Below, one piece after another: positions 47,197 through 56,056 of a stretch of DNA of 64,000 nt; the first letter of the stretch is position 1; each line of letters starts with the position of its first letter. The stretch is taken from NCBI GenBank assembly GCA_015062235.1, contig SUUZ01000007.1, positions 1 through 64,000 on the forward strand, read 5' to 3'. The position numbers and the translations under genes are program-made. The notes beneath the pieces were generated by a model. The model was not told the origin of the DNA. It made no database searches and saw only the letters and a list, made by a program, of their open reading frames with translations. This DNA comes from Alphaproteobacteria bacterium (lineage in GTDB: Bacteria > Pseudomonadota > Alphaproteobacteria > RF32 > CAG-239).

Positions 47197-48732
47197 TCAA
47201 ACAACAGGTGCCCTACACCTTGTCTTTATAATGCTTAAAAATAATAAAATCAAGCAAAATCCTAAAGTTAATCTATTGCCAAAATGGCTATACAACGTTT
47301 TATATCCTAATGTACTATCAATATTTATATCTAGAATACCTTTATAATTTAATGGTAATTTTCCCTTCTCAATCCCATACGAATTAAAAACACCACTAAT
47401 TCCATTGTTAGCTACACGAACAATAGTAATTCCTTCCTCAACTGCTCGCATTTTAGTAGCAACCCAATGTTGATAAGGTCCTGCCGAGTCACCATACCAA
47501 CCATCGTTAGTTAAATTAACCAAAAAATCTGGTCTATCATTTTGATCTATAACTTCACCAGGAAAAATAGCTTCATAACATATAATCCCCCCAAAAGATG
47601 GTAAACCATCTATCTTAATAACTTTAGGCCCATCTCCTCTACTAAACGTTCCTATCGTATTAGCTATTGGCCTAATAAAACTAGGCAAATATTCTCGTAA
47701 AGGAATGTACTCACCAAATGGAACTAAATGTGATTTATGATAATAATCTACTACTTTACCATTTTTACCTAAAACCAACATTGAATTATAGAGTTGATAT
47801 TCATTAAATACAAAATCATACGTTACCATTCCTGCTAACAAATAACTTCCTTTTTGCAAAATTGGTTCCAGTTTTTGTTGATGTTTTTTATCTCTATCCA
47901 ACATAAACGGCGATGCTGTTTCTCCCCAAACAATAAAATCAGGTACTTTTTCCTTTTGCTCAGCTGACAAGCTAACATATTCTTCAAAATTCTGCTCCAT
48001 CAACTCCTTATTCCACTTCATTGTCTGAGGAATACTAGGCTGAACAATTCTAACAACTACATCTGTTTCTACAACTCTAGAATTAAGTAAACGCAAATAA
48101 CCAAATAACCACAGAATAAAAAATATAAAAATTATTGAAGTAACAATAAAAACAAAATTTTTCTTATTTCTATTAAACAACCAAAGCCCCATAACACTAT
48201 ATGACAACACTGATAAAAGAGATAAAAGATAACTTCCTCCCACAGATGCTAGCTGTATCATTTTATCAGAAAATGCTAAAGAATACCCCATCAAATTCCA
48301 AGGAAATCCTGTGAATATAAAACTTCTTATCCATTCACCAACTACTAGCGACGATGCAAATATTATCCACTTCTGCCAATTACATCTACCAAATACCACA
48401 CAACATGCAGGAATTGCAAAAAATAAACCAAAAAATCCACCCGCAGCCACCAAAGTTATTGGATACAACCAACCAAACTTTTCTGGTTCAATTAAAAGCG
48501 CATTACCAATCCAACTAAACCCAAAAGCAAAATGAGCAAAACCAAACCAATAACCAATAGCAAAAGCTTTTTTAGCTGTCTTAATATTAAGCAATAGCCA
48601 CATTAATATCGAAAATGCAACAAATAACGCAACTATCCAATACCTTGGAGCAAAACCTAAAACACTAATAAAACCCATGAAAAAAGCTATAATTTTGCTA
48701 TATTTCTGCTCTGATACATTTTTACTTATCAT
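47197..48732 (-). CDS. lnt: Apolipoprotein N-acyltransferase
   Basis: Lnt adds the third acyl chain to the N-terminal cysteine of lipoproteins in the inner membrane. The 511-residue protein has about six N-terminal membrane helices, then a nitrilase domain. The catalytic triad is visible: Glu in VWGETASP, Lys in YHKSHLVPFGEYIP and Cys in GGIICYEAIFP. A final membrane helix closes the protein. It lies 21 bases after ybeY; the corC gene often found between them is absent. Confidence 0.95.
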   Translation of the reverse strand: MISKNVSEQKYSKIIAFFMGFISVLGFAPRYWIVALFVAFSILMWLLLNIKTAKKAFAIGYWFGFAHFAFGFSWIGNALLIEPEKFGWLYPITLVAAGGFFGLFFAIPACCVVFGRCNWQKWIIFASSLVVGEWIRSFIFTGFPWNLMGYSLAFSDKMIQLASVGGSYLLSLLSVLSYSVMGLWLFNRNKKNFVFIVTSIIFIFFILWLFGYLRLLNSRVVETDVVVRIVQPSIPQTMKWNKELMEQNFEEYVSLSAEQKEKVPDFIVWGETASPFMLDRDKKHQQKLEPILQKGSYLLAGMVTYDFVFNEYQLYNSMLVLGKNGKVVDYYHKSHLVPFGEYIPLREYLPSFIRPIANTIGTFSRGDGPKVIKIDGLPSFGGIICYEAIFPGEVIDQNDRPDFLVNLTNDGWYGDSAGPYQHWVATKMRAVEEGITIVRVANNGISGVFNSYGIEKGKLPLNYKGILDINIDSTLGYKTLYSHFGNRLTLGFCLILLFLSIIKTRCRAPVV

Positions 48733-48753
48733 TATCTTATTGCCAAAAATCTA

Positions 48754-49269
48754 TCATTCATACGGATTACTAATATTTAATTTTTTTAAGATTTCAATTT
48801 CAATACGCTCCATCTCTTCAGCTTCATCATCTTCTTGATGATCATAACCAAACAAATGCAAAATCCCATGCACCAATAAATGAGTAAAATGATTTTTTAG
48901 AGAGATTTTCTGTTCCTTTGCTTCACTATCTAACGTTTCTAATGCGATAATAATATCTCCCAATTCAATATTATCAACACCACCAATAACATCAAAAAAC
49001 GCATCATCATCTATATTAGCAAAAGACAATACATTTGTTGGCTTATCCTTACCTCTAAATTCACAATTAAGCTTTTGTACATGCTCATCATTACTCAAAG
49101 CCAAAGTAATAAATATCGACTGTCCTTTCCAACCATCAAAACCCAAGCCTTTTTGTCGCAAAAAATCCACACTACTTTCAAAAACGAACTTAGGCCAAGT
49201 ATCTATTTTATCAAGCTCTACATTCCACCTATCATCTTCAATTATAACATCAAGTTGATTACTACTCAT
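48754..49269 (-). CDS. ybeY: Endoribonuclease / rRNA maturation factor YbeY
   Basis: YbeY is a zinc-dependent RNase for 16S rRNA 3'-end maturation and ribosome quality control. The 171-residue protein contains the metal-binding HLLVHGILHLFGYDH motif (three histidines) and FRGKDKPTNVLSF. The frame extends upstream inside phoH; the ATG at 49269 gives an 8-base overlap with the phoH end and normal length, with an alternative ATG at 49275. Order phoH-ybeY-lnt is the usual one. Confidence 0.94.
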   Translation of the reverse strand: MSSNQLDVIIEDDRWNVELDKIDTWPKFVFESSVDFLRQKGLGFDGWKGQSIFITLALSNDEHVQKLNCEFRGKDKPTNVLSFANIDDDAFFDVIGGVDNIELGDIIIALETLDSEAKEQKISLKNHFTHLLVHGILHLFGYDHQEDDEAEEMERIEIEILKKLNISNPYE

Positions 49270-50227
49270 CACCATACTCTTTTTTACTTTTTTCTTCATA
49301 AGCCTTGACAATTTTAGCAACCAAACCATGTCTAACCACATCAGCTGCAGAAAATCTTACCGAACCTATATTTGATGTACCTTTTAAAACATCCAATGCA
49401 TCTCTCAAACCTGAAACAACCCCCCTAGGCAAATCCACCTGACTTAAATCACCATTAACAACCATCCGTGAATTTTCACCCAATCTAGTCAAAAACATCT
49501 TCATTTGCATTGGTGTAGTATTTTGCGCTTCATCTAAAATTATAAACGCATTAGACAATGTACGTCCACGCATAAATGCCAATGGCGCAATCTCAATCTC
49601 GCCAAGTGCAATTTTTTTATCAACTTGCTCTGCAGGCAACATTTCATACAATGCATCATAAAGAGGACGCAAGTAAGGATCTACCTTATCCTTTAAATCA
49701 CCTGGCAAGAAACCTAAGTTTTCACCAGCTTCAACAGCTGGACGAGACAAAATAATTTTATCTATAGCTCCTTCAAGCATCATTGAAACAGCTAAGGCAA
49801 CCGCCAAATAAGTTTTACCAGTACCAGCAGGACCTAAACCAAATACTAATTCATTTTGCATCATTGTCTGAATATATTCAGCCTGTGTCGCTGAACGAGG
49901 ATAAATATGGCGTTTTTTAGTCTTCAAAACAATATTACTTAAATCTTGAGCTGTTTGAGTATCAACATTATCACCACTTAACCTAACAGCAGCTTTAACC
50001 TCTTGCTCACCAATTTCAATACCTCTACTAACCTTATTATACAAAACATCTATGGCTGTCTTTGCTTGATCAATAGAACTTTTCTCTCCTTTAATAGTAA
50101 TATTATTACCAAACGAAACTATTTCCACGCCCAAAATTTTTTCCAATAGTTTTAAATTTGCATCCTGTGCCCCAACCATTTGTTGAACCAGCGTATTATT
50201 AAACAATTCAAACGAAATCTCAGCCAT
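49262..50227 (-). CDS. phoH: PhoH-family ATPase (YbeZ)
   Basis: A PhoH/YbeZ NTPase, thought to act with YbeY in RNA processing. The 321-residue protein has an N-terminal KH-like segment (about residues 40-70), the Walker A GPAGTGKTYLAVA, the Walker B AFIILDEAQN and the characteristic TPMQMKMFLTRLG, then GDLSQVDLP. The ATG at 50227 has GAGG about 6 bases upstream; an ATG four codons earlier overlaps the miaB stop. It lies between miaB and ybeY. Confidence 0.94.
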   Translation of the reverse strand: MAEISFELFNNTLVQQMVGAQDANLKLLEKILGVEIVSFGNNITIKGEKSSIDQAKTAIDVLYNKVSRGIEIGEQEVKAAVRLSGDNVDTQTAQDLSNIVLKTKKRHIYPRSATQAEYIQTMMQNELVFGLGPAGTGKTYLAVALAVSMMLEGAIDKIILSRPAVEAGENLGFLPGDLKDKVDPYLRPLYDALYEMLPAEQVDKKIALGEIEIAPLAFMRGRTLSNAFIILDEAQNTTPMQMKMFLTRLGENSRMVVNGDLSQVDLPRGVVSGLRDALDVLKGTSNIGSVRFSAADVVRHGLVAKIVKAYEEKSKKEYGDE

Positions 50228-50235
50228 ATTTAACC

Positions 50236-51564
50236 TCATACAATCTCACCTGACAACGAATTCATTGTCGCTTCATTAACTTTAACATTCACAATTTTGT
50301 TCAAAAGTCCTTTATCTGCATCAGCATGAAGATTCTGCATATATGGTGTTCTACCAACCAACTGCCCCTGATGTCGACCTTTACTTTCAAACAATACTGG
50401 TAACACTTTACCAACTAATTCTTTATTAAACTTTAATTGATAGTCAAATAATTTACTTTGCAAAATTGCTAATCGTTCTTTTTTAACTTTTTCTTCGACT
50501 TGATTTAGCATAACAGATGCTGGTGTTCCAGGTCTGCGAGAATACTTGAACGAAAAGGCTTGAATATATTTTACCTTATCAACCACATCTAAAGTTGCTT
50601 GAAAATCAGCATCTGTTTCCCCTGGAAAACCCACAATAAAATCCGAAGAAAAACCAAGTTTAGGATTTGCTTCTCTCAATCGAGCGATAATATCCAAGTA
50701 TTGCGATGAATTATGTCTTCTGTTCATTGCTTTTAATATTACATCTGAACCAGATTGTATTGGCAAATGCAAATAAGGCATAAGCTTATCAATGTTCCTA
50801 TGACAATCTATCAATTCATCATTAACATCTGCAGGATATGATGTTGTATATCTAATGCGTTTCAACCCATCAATTTCATTTAATCGATTAAGCAAATACG
50901 CCAAATTACGCTCTTTACCATTAACATCTTCACCATGGTAAGAATTAACATTCTGCCCCAATAAATTAATTTCTAACGTACCGCCATCAACCAAGCGTTG
51001 AGCCTCTTTTATAACATCTTCAATTGGTCTAGATGTTTCAATCCCTCGAGTATAGGGCACAACACAATAGGTACAAAAGTTATTACACCCCTCCTGAATT
51101 GCTAAATATGAACATCCACCATTACTGCTATTGTTAGGTAAAAAATCAAATTTCGATTCGGCAGGAAATTCTGTATCAATTATCGTTTCACCAATTTTTC
51201 TTTCAATTTTTGCTAAAATCTCTGGTAACCTATGATATGTCAAAGGTCCCAATGCAAAATCAACATATTCGGCTCTTTTTGCTATTTGTTCATCTTCAGC
51301 TTGAACCACACAACCAATAACACCAATGATTGTCTTTTTACCTTCCAGCTCACGTTCTTGTTTAATAAGATTAATACGCCCCAAATCAGAAAACAACTTT
51401 TCAGTTGCTTTTTCCCTAATATGACAGGTATTAAAAATTACTAAATCTGCTTGCCTAATTGAAGAAGCTGAACTAAACCCCAAGTCCTCTAAAATAGCTG
51501 CCACTCTTTGTGAATCATAAACATTCATCTGACAACCAAAAGTTTTAATATAGTATTTTTTCAT
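50236..51564 (-). CDS. miaB: tRNA-2-methylthio-N6-dimethylallyladenosine synthase
   Basis: MiaB is the radical-SAM methylthiotransferase acting on i6A37 made by MiaA. The 442-residue protein has the N-terminal UPF0004 domain (KTFGCQMNVYDS, FNTCHIREKA, GVIGCVVQAE) with three cluster cysteines. The radical-SAM CNNFCTYCVVPYTRG follows (the CxxxCxxC motif), then a C-terminal TRAM domain. The ATG at 51564 starts MKKYYIKTFGCQ and fits the family; the 35-codon extension upstream does not. It opens the minus-strand miaB-phoH-ybeY-lnt group. Confidence 0.96.
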   Translation of the reverse strand: MKKYYIKTFGCQMNVYDSQRVAAILEDLGFSSASSIRQADLVIFNTCHIREKATEKLFSDLGRINLIKQERELEGKKTIIGVIGCVVQAEDEQIAKRAEYVDFALGPLTYHRLPEILAKIERKIGETIIDTEFPAESKFDFLPNNSSNGGCSYLAIQEGCNNFCTYCVVPYTRGIETSRPIEDVIKEAQRLVDGGTLEINLLGQNVNSYHGEDVNGKERNLAYLLNRLNEIDGLKRIRYTTSYPADVNDELIDCHRNIDKLMPYLHLPIQSGSDVILKAMNRRHNSSQYLDIIARLREANPKLGFSSDFIVGFPGETDADFQATLDVVDKVKYIQAFSFKYSRRPGTPASVMLNQVEEKVKKERLAILQSKLFDYQLKFNKELVGKVLPVLFESKGRHQGQLVGRTPYMQNLHADADKGLLNKIVNVKVNEATMNSLSGEIV

Positions 51565-51661
51565 CTCTACTTTCAAATTTCTAAGTATATCCTGTAACTT
51601 ATGACAACGATAAACGATTTTTTTATTTTTTTCAAGGCTGTTGTCCGTTTTTAATTGAACT

Positions 51662-51690
51662 TTTACCATATTTTTGTTATTGTTTATATA
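51662..51690 (+). promoter_or_regulatory. Candidate promoter of the TerB gene
   Basis: TTTACC (51662-51667) and TATATA (51685-51690) are spaced by 17 bases. The predicted leader is about 25 bases, with ACAGGAG before the ATG. Confidence 0.4.
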
Positions 51691-51719
51691 ACAGAGAACT
51701 TTTTTACAGGAGATTTTTT

Positions 51720-52166
51720 ATGTCAAACAACAATATGGAGAACCAAATGAGCTACATTTCTGAAATGACTGAAGAAGAAAAAATAATCTTTCTTAGGGTA
51801 TTAGTTGCTCTAGCTCGTTCTGATAACAATTTTGATGATGAAGAAAAAGCGTTCATCAAAGATATTGCTATTATATTTGGCATAACAAAAGACAAAATAG
51901 ATGACATCCTTCTTCCATTAACTGATGACGAAGTTATCAAGGACGCCTCCAAGATAAAAAAACGTCAAGCAGCTCTTCAACTAATAAAAGAGGCTTGCCT
52001 GCTAGCAAATTCTGATGGCGATTTATCTGATAGAGAAATCATTCTTATCGGCAAGATAGGACAAGCAATGGGAATTGAATTAGAAAAAATAGAACAAATT
52101 AGCAAATGGGTTATAGATCGCATAGTTTGGCTTGAAGAAGGTAAACTTATTTTTGAACAACTTTAG
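51720..52166 (+). CDS. TerB-family (tellurite-resistance-like) protein
   Basis: A 148-residue, all-helical, acidic protein that fits the TerB/DjlA-like fold. The paired helices LRVLVALARSDNNFDDEEKAFIKDI and ALQLIKEACLLANSDGDLSDREIILIG carry the aspartate-rich loops that may bind metal. There are no other ter genes here, so it is not evidence for tellurite resistance. ACAGGAG precedes the ATG. It is 26 bases upstream of an unknown gene and probably co-transcribed with it. Confidence 0.75.
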   Translation: MSNNNMENQMSYISEMTEEEKIIFLRVLVALARSDNNFDDEEKAFIKDIAIIFGITKDKIDDILLPLTDDEVIKDASKIKKRQAALQLIKEACLLANSDGDLSDREIILIGKIGQAMGIELEKIEQISKWVIDRIVWLEEGKLIFEQL

Positions 52167-52192
52167 TATTTTTTAGATGAGGAGTTGCTCCT

Positions 52193-53350
52193 ATGGAAAA
52201 AATGATTGTAAACTTACAAGATATAAACACTGATAACATCCCCAATTTCTCAGATTATGAAGAATTTAAGAATGGATTTGGATTTGAACTAGAAAATCGC
52301 CAATTTATTCATACTTATCTTCCGCCCGAAATAAAATCTCGTAATGAAGCTCTTTCCTCTGCCATAGGTTTCATGCCTCCAGAGCATTTACGAATGAAAG
52401 CAGATGAATTACTCCAAAACCAAAAGATTGCGGGAAAATACGATGACCTGATTAATCTTATGGCATCCAAAAGCAATAATAACTATAATCAATTTAGTTC
52501 TATGTGGAGTCCTCTTATTTGGCAAGCTCGTGAAGATAATTCAAGACAACAAGTTGAAATTTCTACCAAAAATGGCAAAAAGAACATTGACGCCTTTGAT
52601 ATGGACTATTTAATTGCCGAAAATTTGCAACACCTATATTCATCAGAAGATCCAGCCGCTGAATACTATGATTGGTGCGAACGCCAACAAAAAATCGAAA
52701 TAGATATTAATACTGGTGGAACTACTGAAGATGAAATTGTAGCCCGTGATACCTTCATTAATTTTCTTGATGATCGAGAAACAGAAATAAAACGTGTTAT
52801 GCAACTTTATGCTGGAGCAGCTTTTAACACAAATTGCCGCATGCAAGAAAGTGCTCAAGAAAAACTTAAATTTTTAACATTCAAACTAAGCGAATTAAGA
52901 AGACTTCGCCAACGCACAGAAACCACAAAATCTCGTGCTGATTCAAAAGAGTATTTTGAACAAAAAGAGCGCCGTCAACAACAAATAGCAACATCTGCTA
53001 CAGCAGGTATTGTTGCTATGGAAGCTCTATCTTTAGGAGACAAACGTCTTGCTGAACAAGCTTTTAATGCATCCATTGAGCATGGCCTTGGAGAAACTTT
53101 TGTTAATATGCGCCCAGAAACCCAAACTATTGAACAAGCAAATAACAAAATTAAATCAGCCTACAGAAATAGAGCCCAAATGGAGGCTATGGTTGCAGCA
53201 TTACGTAATGGAAAAACCGTTGAACAGTGGAAAAACGAAAACCAGAATACCAATACCCACAACAGTTCTACAGTCAGAAACAATGTAAGAAATTTGCGTG
53301 GTTGGGAAATTACAAAATTTCGCGAAGCTACTAACACAATGTCTGCTTAA
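52193..53350 (+). CDS. Hypothetical protein, 385 residues, no recognised family
   Basis: A soluble protein with no signal peptide or membrane helix. The N-terminal half is mixed and rich in aromatic and acidic residues. The middle (about residues 195-265) is a highly charged helix (LSELRRLRQRTETTKSRADSKEYF region), likely coiled coil. The C-terminal part contains helical ALSLGDKRLAEQAFNASIEHGLG. It ends with an Asn/Thr-rich linker and a short basic tail. GAGGAG lies 8 bases before the ATG. It follows the TerB gene, hinting at a shared role, but no function can be assigned. Confidence 0.6.
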   Translation: MEKMIVNLQDINTDNIPNFSDYEEFKNGFGFELENRQFIHTYLPPEIKSRNEALSSAIGFMPPEHLRMKADELLQNQKIAGKYDDLINLMASKSNNNYNQFSSMWSPLIWQAREDNSRQQVEISTKNGKKNIDAFDMDYLIAENLQHLYSSEDPAAEYYDWCERQQKIEIDINTGGTTEDEIVARDTFINFLDDRETEIKRVMQLYAGAAFNTNCRMQESAQEKLKFLTFKLSELRRLRQRTETTKSRADSKEYFEQKERRQQQIATSATAGIVAMEALSLGDKRLAEQAFNASIEHGLGETFVNMRPETQTIEQANNKIKSAYRNRAQMEAMVAALRNGKTVEQWKNENQNTNTHNSSTVRNNVRNLRGWEITKFREATNTMSA

Positions 53351-53364
53351 AATAGCGTTTATAA

Positions 53365-53393
53365 TTGACATATATCAAAACTTGCGTTATGCA
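53365..53393 (+). promoter_or_regulatory. Candidate promoter of yggT
   Basis: A perfect TTGACA (53365-53370) is followed 16-17 bases later by TTATGC/TATGCA, a poor -10. It would serve yggT-DUF167-folD. Confidence 0.35.
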
Positions 53394-53438
53394 GGTAAGT
53401 AACGATTATTGTATTTAATAGATATTAGGAGATTTTAT

Positions 53439-53741
53439 ATGGTTATTTTTGATCCATTTTTAGAAATTTTAGGATTCATTGTTGATATTTACTTCAAAAT
53501 CGTTGTTGTTCAAGTAGTTTTATATTGGCTTATCCACTTTAAAGTATTAGAACCATCAAATAAATATGCCTCAAAGACTGTAGAATTACTAGATAAAGCA
53601 ACTGTCCCTGTATATAACAAAATCAAATCAAAAATTCCAACAGTGTTTTCTGGAATTGATTTTGCTCCATTTGGTGTTTTGTTAGTTCTATACTTTATTA
53701 GTCGTGTAATCACAAGTTTGCGTATTTTGATTGTAGGTTAA
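53439..53741 (+). CDS. yggT: YggT family membrane protein
   Basis: A 100-residue protein with two hydrophobic segments (about residues 10-30 and 75-95) separated by a polar loop with the family pattern VPVYNKIKSKIPTVFSGIDFAPFGVLLVLYFI. YggT proteins are linked to osmotic tolerance and, in other bacteria, to septum placement; the molecular role is unclear. The ATG at 53439 has AGGAG 7 bases upstream and replaces a longer frame. DUF167 starts 2 bases after its stop, the common yggT-yggU order. Confidence 0.88.
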   Translation: MVIFDPFLEILGFIVDIYFKIVVVQVVLYWLIHFKVLEPSNKYASKTVELLDKATVPVYNKIKSKIPTVFSGIDFAPFGVLLVLYFISRVITSLRILIVG

Positions 53742-53742
53742 T

Positions 53743-54054
53743 TTGTTTTTTGATGAAACAACACAAGGAATTATTTTAAGAGTTAGGCTTAGTCCTAACT
53801 CTTCTTGTTGCCAAACAAATGGAATTTTTAAAACTCCCGACAATATAGAATACCTAAAAATTAATATCATTAGTGTACCTGAAAAAGGAAAAGCCAACCA
53901 AGAACTAATATCATGGTTAGCAAAACAATTAAAAATAGCTAAGTCTAATATCTCTATCATATCTGGAGAACTTGATAGGTACAAAAAAATTCTTATAACC
54001 ACAGACAAGTTAAACATTATGCCTATACTACAGGCTTGGATAGAAAAGGAATAA
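53743..54054 (+). CDS. yggU: DUF167 (YggU) family protein
   Basis: A 103-residue protein of the DUF167/UPF0235 family. It shows the beta-strand ILRVRLSPNSS, the segment YLKINIISVPEKGKANQELISWLAKQL and the final helix, close to the family layout. Function is unknown. The TTG at 53743 lies 2 bases after yggT with only a weak ribosome-binding site, so translation is probably coupled. folD begins 5 bases after its stop. Confidence 0.85.
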   Translation: MFFDETTQGIILRVRLSPNSSCCQTNGIFKTPDNIEYLKINIISVPEKGKANQELISWLAKQLKIAKSNISIISGELDRYKKILITTDKLNIMPILQAWIEKE

Positions 54055-54059
54055 CGATC

Positions 54060-54950
54060 ATGACTGCTCATATAATCGATGGTAAAAGTATCGCCAAGCA
54101 AATACGTGATAACTTAAAAAGCAAAATAGGCATAAATAATTCAGCTATTTCTCCAACCCTAGCTGTAATCCTTGTAGGCGATAACGAGGCCAGCCAAATA
54201 TATGTAAGAAACAAAAAAAAGGCTGCTGACGAAATTGGTATTAATTGCCAAATATTGGAGTTATCATCATCAATTGGTGAAAATGCACTATTAGAAGTTA
54301 TTGAACAACTAAACACAGATGAAAATATTCATGGCATTATTGTCCAATTACCATTACCAAAACATATTGATGCTCTCAAGATATTATCTAAAATAAACCC
54401 ATTGAAAGATGTTGATGGTTTCAGCCCATATAATGCAGGTCTTTTGTCTTACAATGACCAAAAAGCTTTTATTTCTGCAACACCAAAAGGAATTTTAGAG
54501 CTTTTAAAATCAACAGGGACAGAACTTACGGGTAAACATGCTGTTATAATTGGGCGTTCCAATATTGTCGGCAAGCCAGTATCAATGTTATTACTCAATA
54601 ATGACTGTACTGTAACTATAACCCACTCCAAAACTAAAGAAATTGCCTCAATTTTACGCACTGCTGATATCGTTATTGCAGCATGCGGACAGGCTAAACT
54701 TGTTAAGTCTGACTGGATTAAAGAAGGGGCTATTATTATTGATGTTGGCATCAATCGTGAAGATGGCAAACTTTGCGGTGATGTTGATTTTGAAAACGTT
54801 AAAGAAAAAGCAGCTTATATAACTCCCGTCCCTGGTGGCGTAGGTCCTATGACCATCGCTATGCTTTTATCCAATACATACGAAGCTTTTTGTCTTCAAA
54901 AAAATCAAAAACAATGTTGTTGCAAAGATAAAAAGTGTCACAGCCACTAA
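54060..54950 (+). CDS. folD: Methylenetetrahydrofolate dehydrogenase/cyclohydrolase
   Basis: FolD interconverts 5,10-methylene-, methenyl- and 10-formyl-tetrahydrofolate using NADP. The 296-residue protein has YVRNKKKAADEIGI with the catalytic lysine region, GIIVQLPLPKH, KDVDGF, IGRSNIVGKP (cofactor binding) and TPVPGGVGPMT. The ATG at 54060 has AAGGA upstream and replaces an earlier in-frame ATG. The extreme C-terminus carries an unusual Cys/His-rich tail (CCCKDKKCHSH) beyond the normal end of the fold. Confidence 0.96.
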   Translation: MTAHIIDGKSIAKQIRDNLKSKIGINNSAISPTLAVILVGDNEASQIYVRNKKKAADEIGINCQILELSSSIGENALLEVIEQLNTDENIHGIIVQLPLPKHIDALKILSKINPLKDVDGFSPYNAGLLSYNDQKAFISATPKGILELLKSTGTELTGKHAVIIGRSNIVGKPVSMLLLNNDCTVTITHSKTKEIASILRTADIVIAACGQAKLVKSDWIKEGAIIIDVGINREDGKLCGDVDFENVKEKAAYITPVPGGVGPMTIAMLLSNTYEAFCLQKNQKQCCCKDKKCHSH

Positions 54951-54975
54951 AAAAATAAAAAAACAATATTATATA

Positions 54976-55010
54976 CTCCTGTAGTTTTTGCAAAGCTTCA
55001 GGAGTTTTTT
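54976..55010 (+). promoter_or_regulatory. Hairpin with T-run directly before the receiver gene start codon
   Basis: CTCCTGTAG (54976-54984) pairs with CTTCAGGAG (54996-55004) with one mismatch. Six T follow and then the ATG at 55011. It looks like the folD terminator, yet the right arm also contains AGGAG, the only ribosome-binding site of the next gene. Confidence 0.6.
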
Positions 55011-55376
55011 ATGTCAAACAACGTAATTTTTATGCTAGATAATGATAAAGTTTTTCTGGAGCTATATTCCAAATTGCTACAGACTAAAGGGTGGCAAGTT
55101 TTTGCTACAGACAACCTTTTTCTTCTAACCAAATACGCTAAAACAGCTCAACCAGAATGGATATTTATTGATCAAAATTTTGCTAATCATCATGAAAAAG
55201 AAATAGTAAAAATCATTGACAAAGCCATAAATTTTAAACATCCACACTATGCAATAATGAGCAATCACATAACATCAAAATATATGAAGAAGCAAGACAA
55301 CATCGAATTTGTATACAAACCTTATATTTTAGAAAAAATAATACAAATATCAGAAAATAGTTGCAATCCTCACTAG
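55011..55376 (+). CDS. Stand-alone response-regulator receiver protein
   Basis: A 121-residue single receiver domain. The acidic pair Asp10/Asp12 (MLDNDK), the phospho-acceptor Asp54 (WIFIDQNF), Ser84 (IMSNH) and Lys103 (VYKPY) are all in place, so it can probably be phosphorylated. Surrounding sequence is divergent. No output domain is present, as in CheY- or DivK-like proteins. No kinase is adjacent; the orphan kinase at 9977 is a speculative partner. Translation initiates from a ribosome-binding site inside a terminator-like hairpin. Confidence 0.78.
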   Translation: MSNNVIFMLDNDKVFLELYSKLLQTKGWQVFATDNLFLLTKYAKTAQPEWIFIDQNFANHHEKEIVKIIDKAINFKHPHYAIMSNHITSKYMKKQDNIEFVYKPYILEKIIQISENSCNPH

Positions 55377-55425
55377 ATTGTTTAGAATTCCAAAATCTTT
55401 AATAAAAAGTATTTTGGAAACAAAA

Positions 55426-56025
55426 ATGATAAATTGGTTCAACAATCTAGTTCAAAGAACTTATGACATTATGCTATCTCTCTCAGCAAAGCCCAATGCT
55501 ATGGCTTTTTTATTCATTGTCGCTTTTGCTGAAAGTTCTTTTTTTCCCATACCACCAGATGTCATGTTAATACCAATGGTACTAGCGACCCCCAACAAAG
55601 CTTGGCAAATAGCTGGGCTAGCAACTATTGCTAGCGTTTTAGGTGGATATTTTGGCTATGGAATTGGTGTTTTTGCCTTTGACATGATTGCCAAACCCAT
55701 TCTTGAATTTTACAATGCTTTAGAACAATTTCATCAATTTGAAAATTATTATCACCAATATGGTGCTTGGATTGTTTTTGGTGCTGGTATAACTCCCTTT
55801 CCATACAAAATAATAACCATTGCTAGCGGTGTGGTTCATTTAGATTTAATGGTATTTACTATTGCAAGTATCCTTGCCCGAGGGATGCGCTTTTTCCTTG
55901 TTGCTTGGTTGCTAAAAAAATACGGTGCACCGATGAAGATATTTATAGAAAAACATCTTGGAATACTTTCTATTTTGTTTTTAATCTTACTGATAGGTGG
56001 TTTTGCTCTAATCAAATATCTTTAA
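55426..56025 (+). CDS. DedA/YqaA-family membrane protein
   Basis: A 199-residue inner-membrane protein of the SNARE-associated (VTT/DedA) superfamily, YqaA type. It has the signature FAESSFFPIPPDVMLIPM, GGYFGYGIGVF and the C-terminal ARGMRFFLVAWLLKKYG. Related proteins flip or redistribute membrane lipids, including undecaprenyl phosphate; the exact substrate here is unknown. The ATG at 55426 with GGAA upstream is preferred over the TTG at 55378. It ends at a perfect-palindrome terminator. Confidence 0.86.
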   Translation: MINWFNNLVQRTYDIMLSLSAKPNAMAFLFIVAFAESSFFPIPPDVMLIPMVLATPNKAWQIAGLATIASVLGGYFGYGIGVFAFDMIAKPILEFYNALEQFHQFENYYHQYGAWIVFGAGITPFPYKIITIASGVVHLDLMVFTIASILARGMRFFLVAWLLKKYGAPMKIFIEKHLGILSILFLILLIGGFALIKYL

Positions 56026-56055
56026 AAATGTCCCTTGATATCAAGGGACATTTTT
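56024..56055. terminator. Bidirectional terminator (perfect palindrome)
   Basis: A 32-base perfect palindrome with arms AAAAATGTCCCTTGAT and its complement, A-run on one side and T-run on the other. It separates the DedA-type gene from the convergent mitofilin-like gene. Confidence 0.9.
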
Positions 56056-56056
56056 A

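Noticed and set aside
51720..52166. A tellurite-resistance operon
   Set aside because: Only a lone TerB-like domain protein is present; terC, terD, terZ and others are missing.
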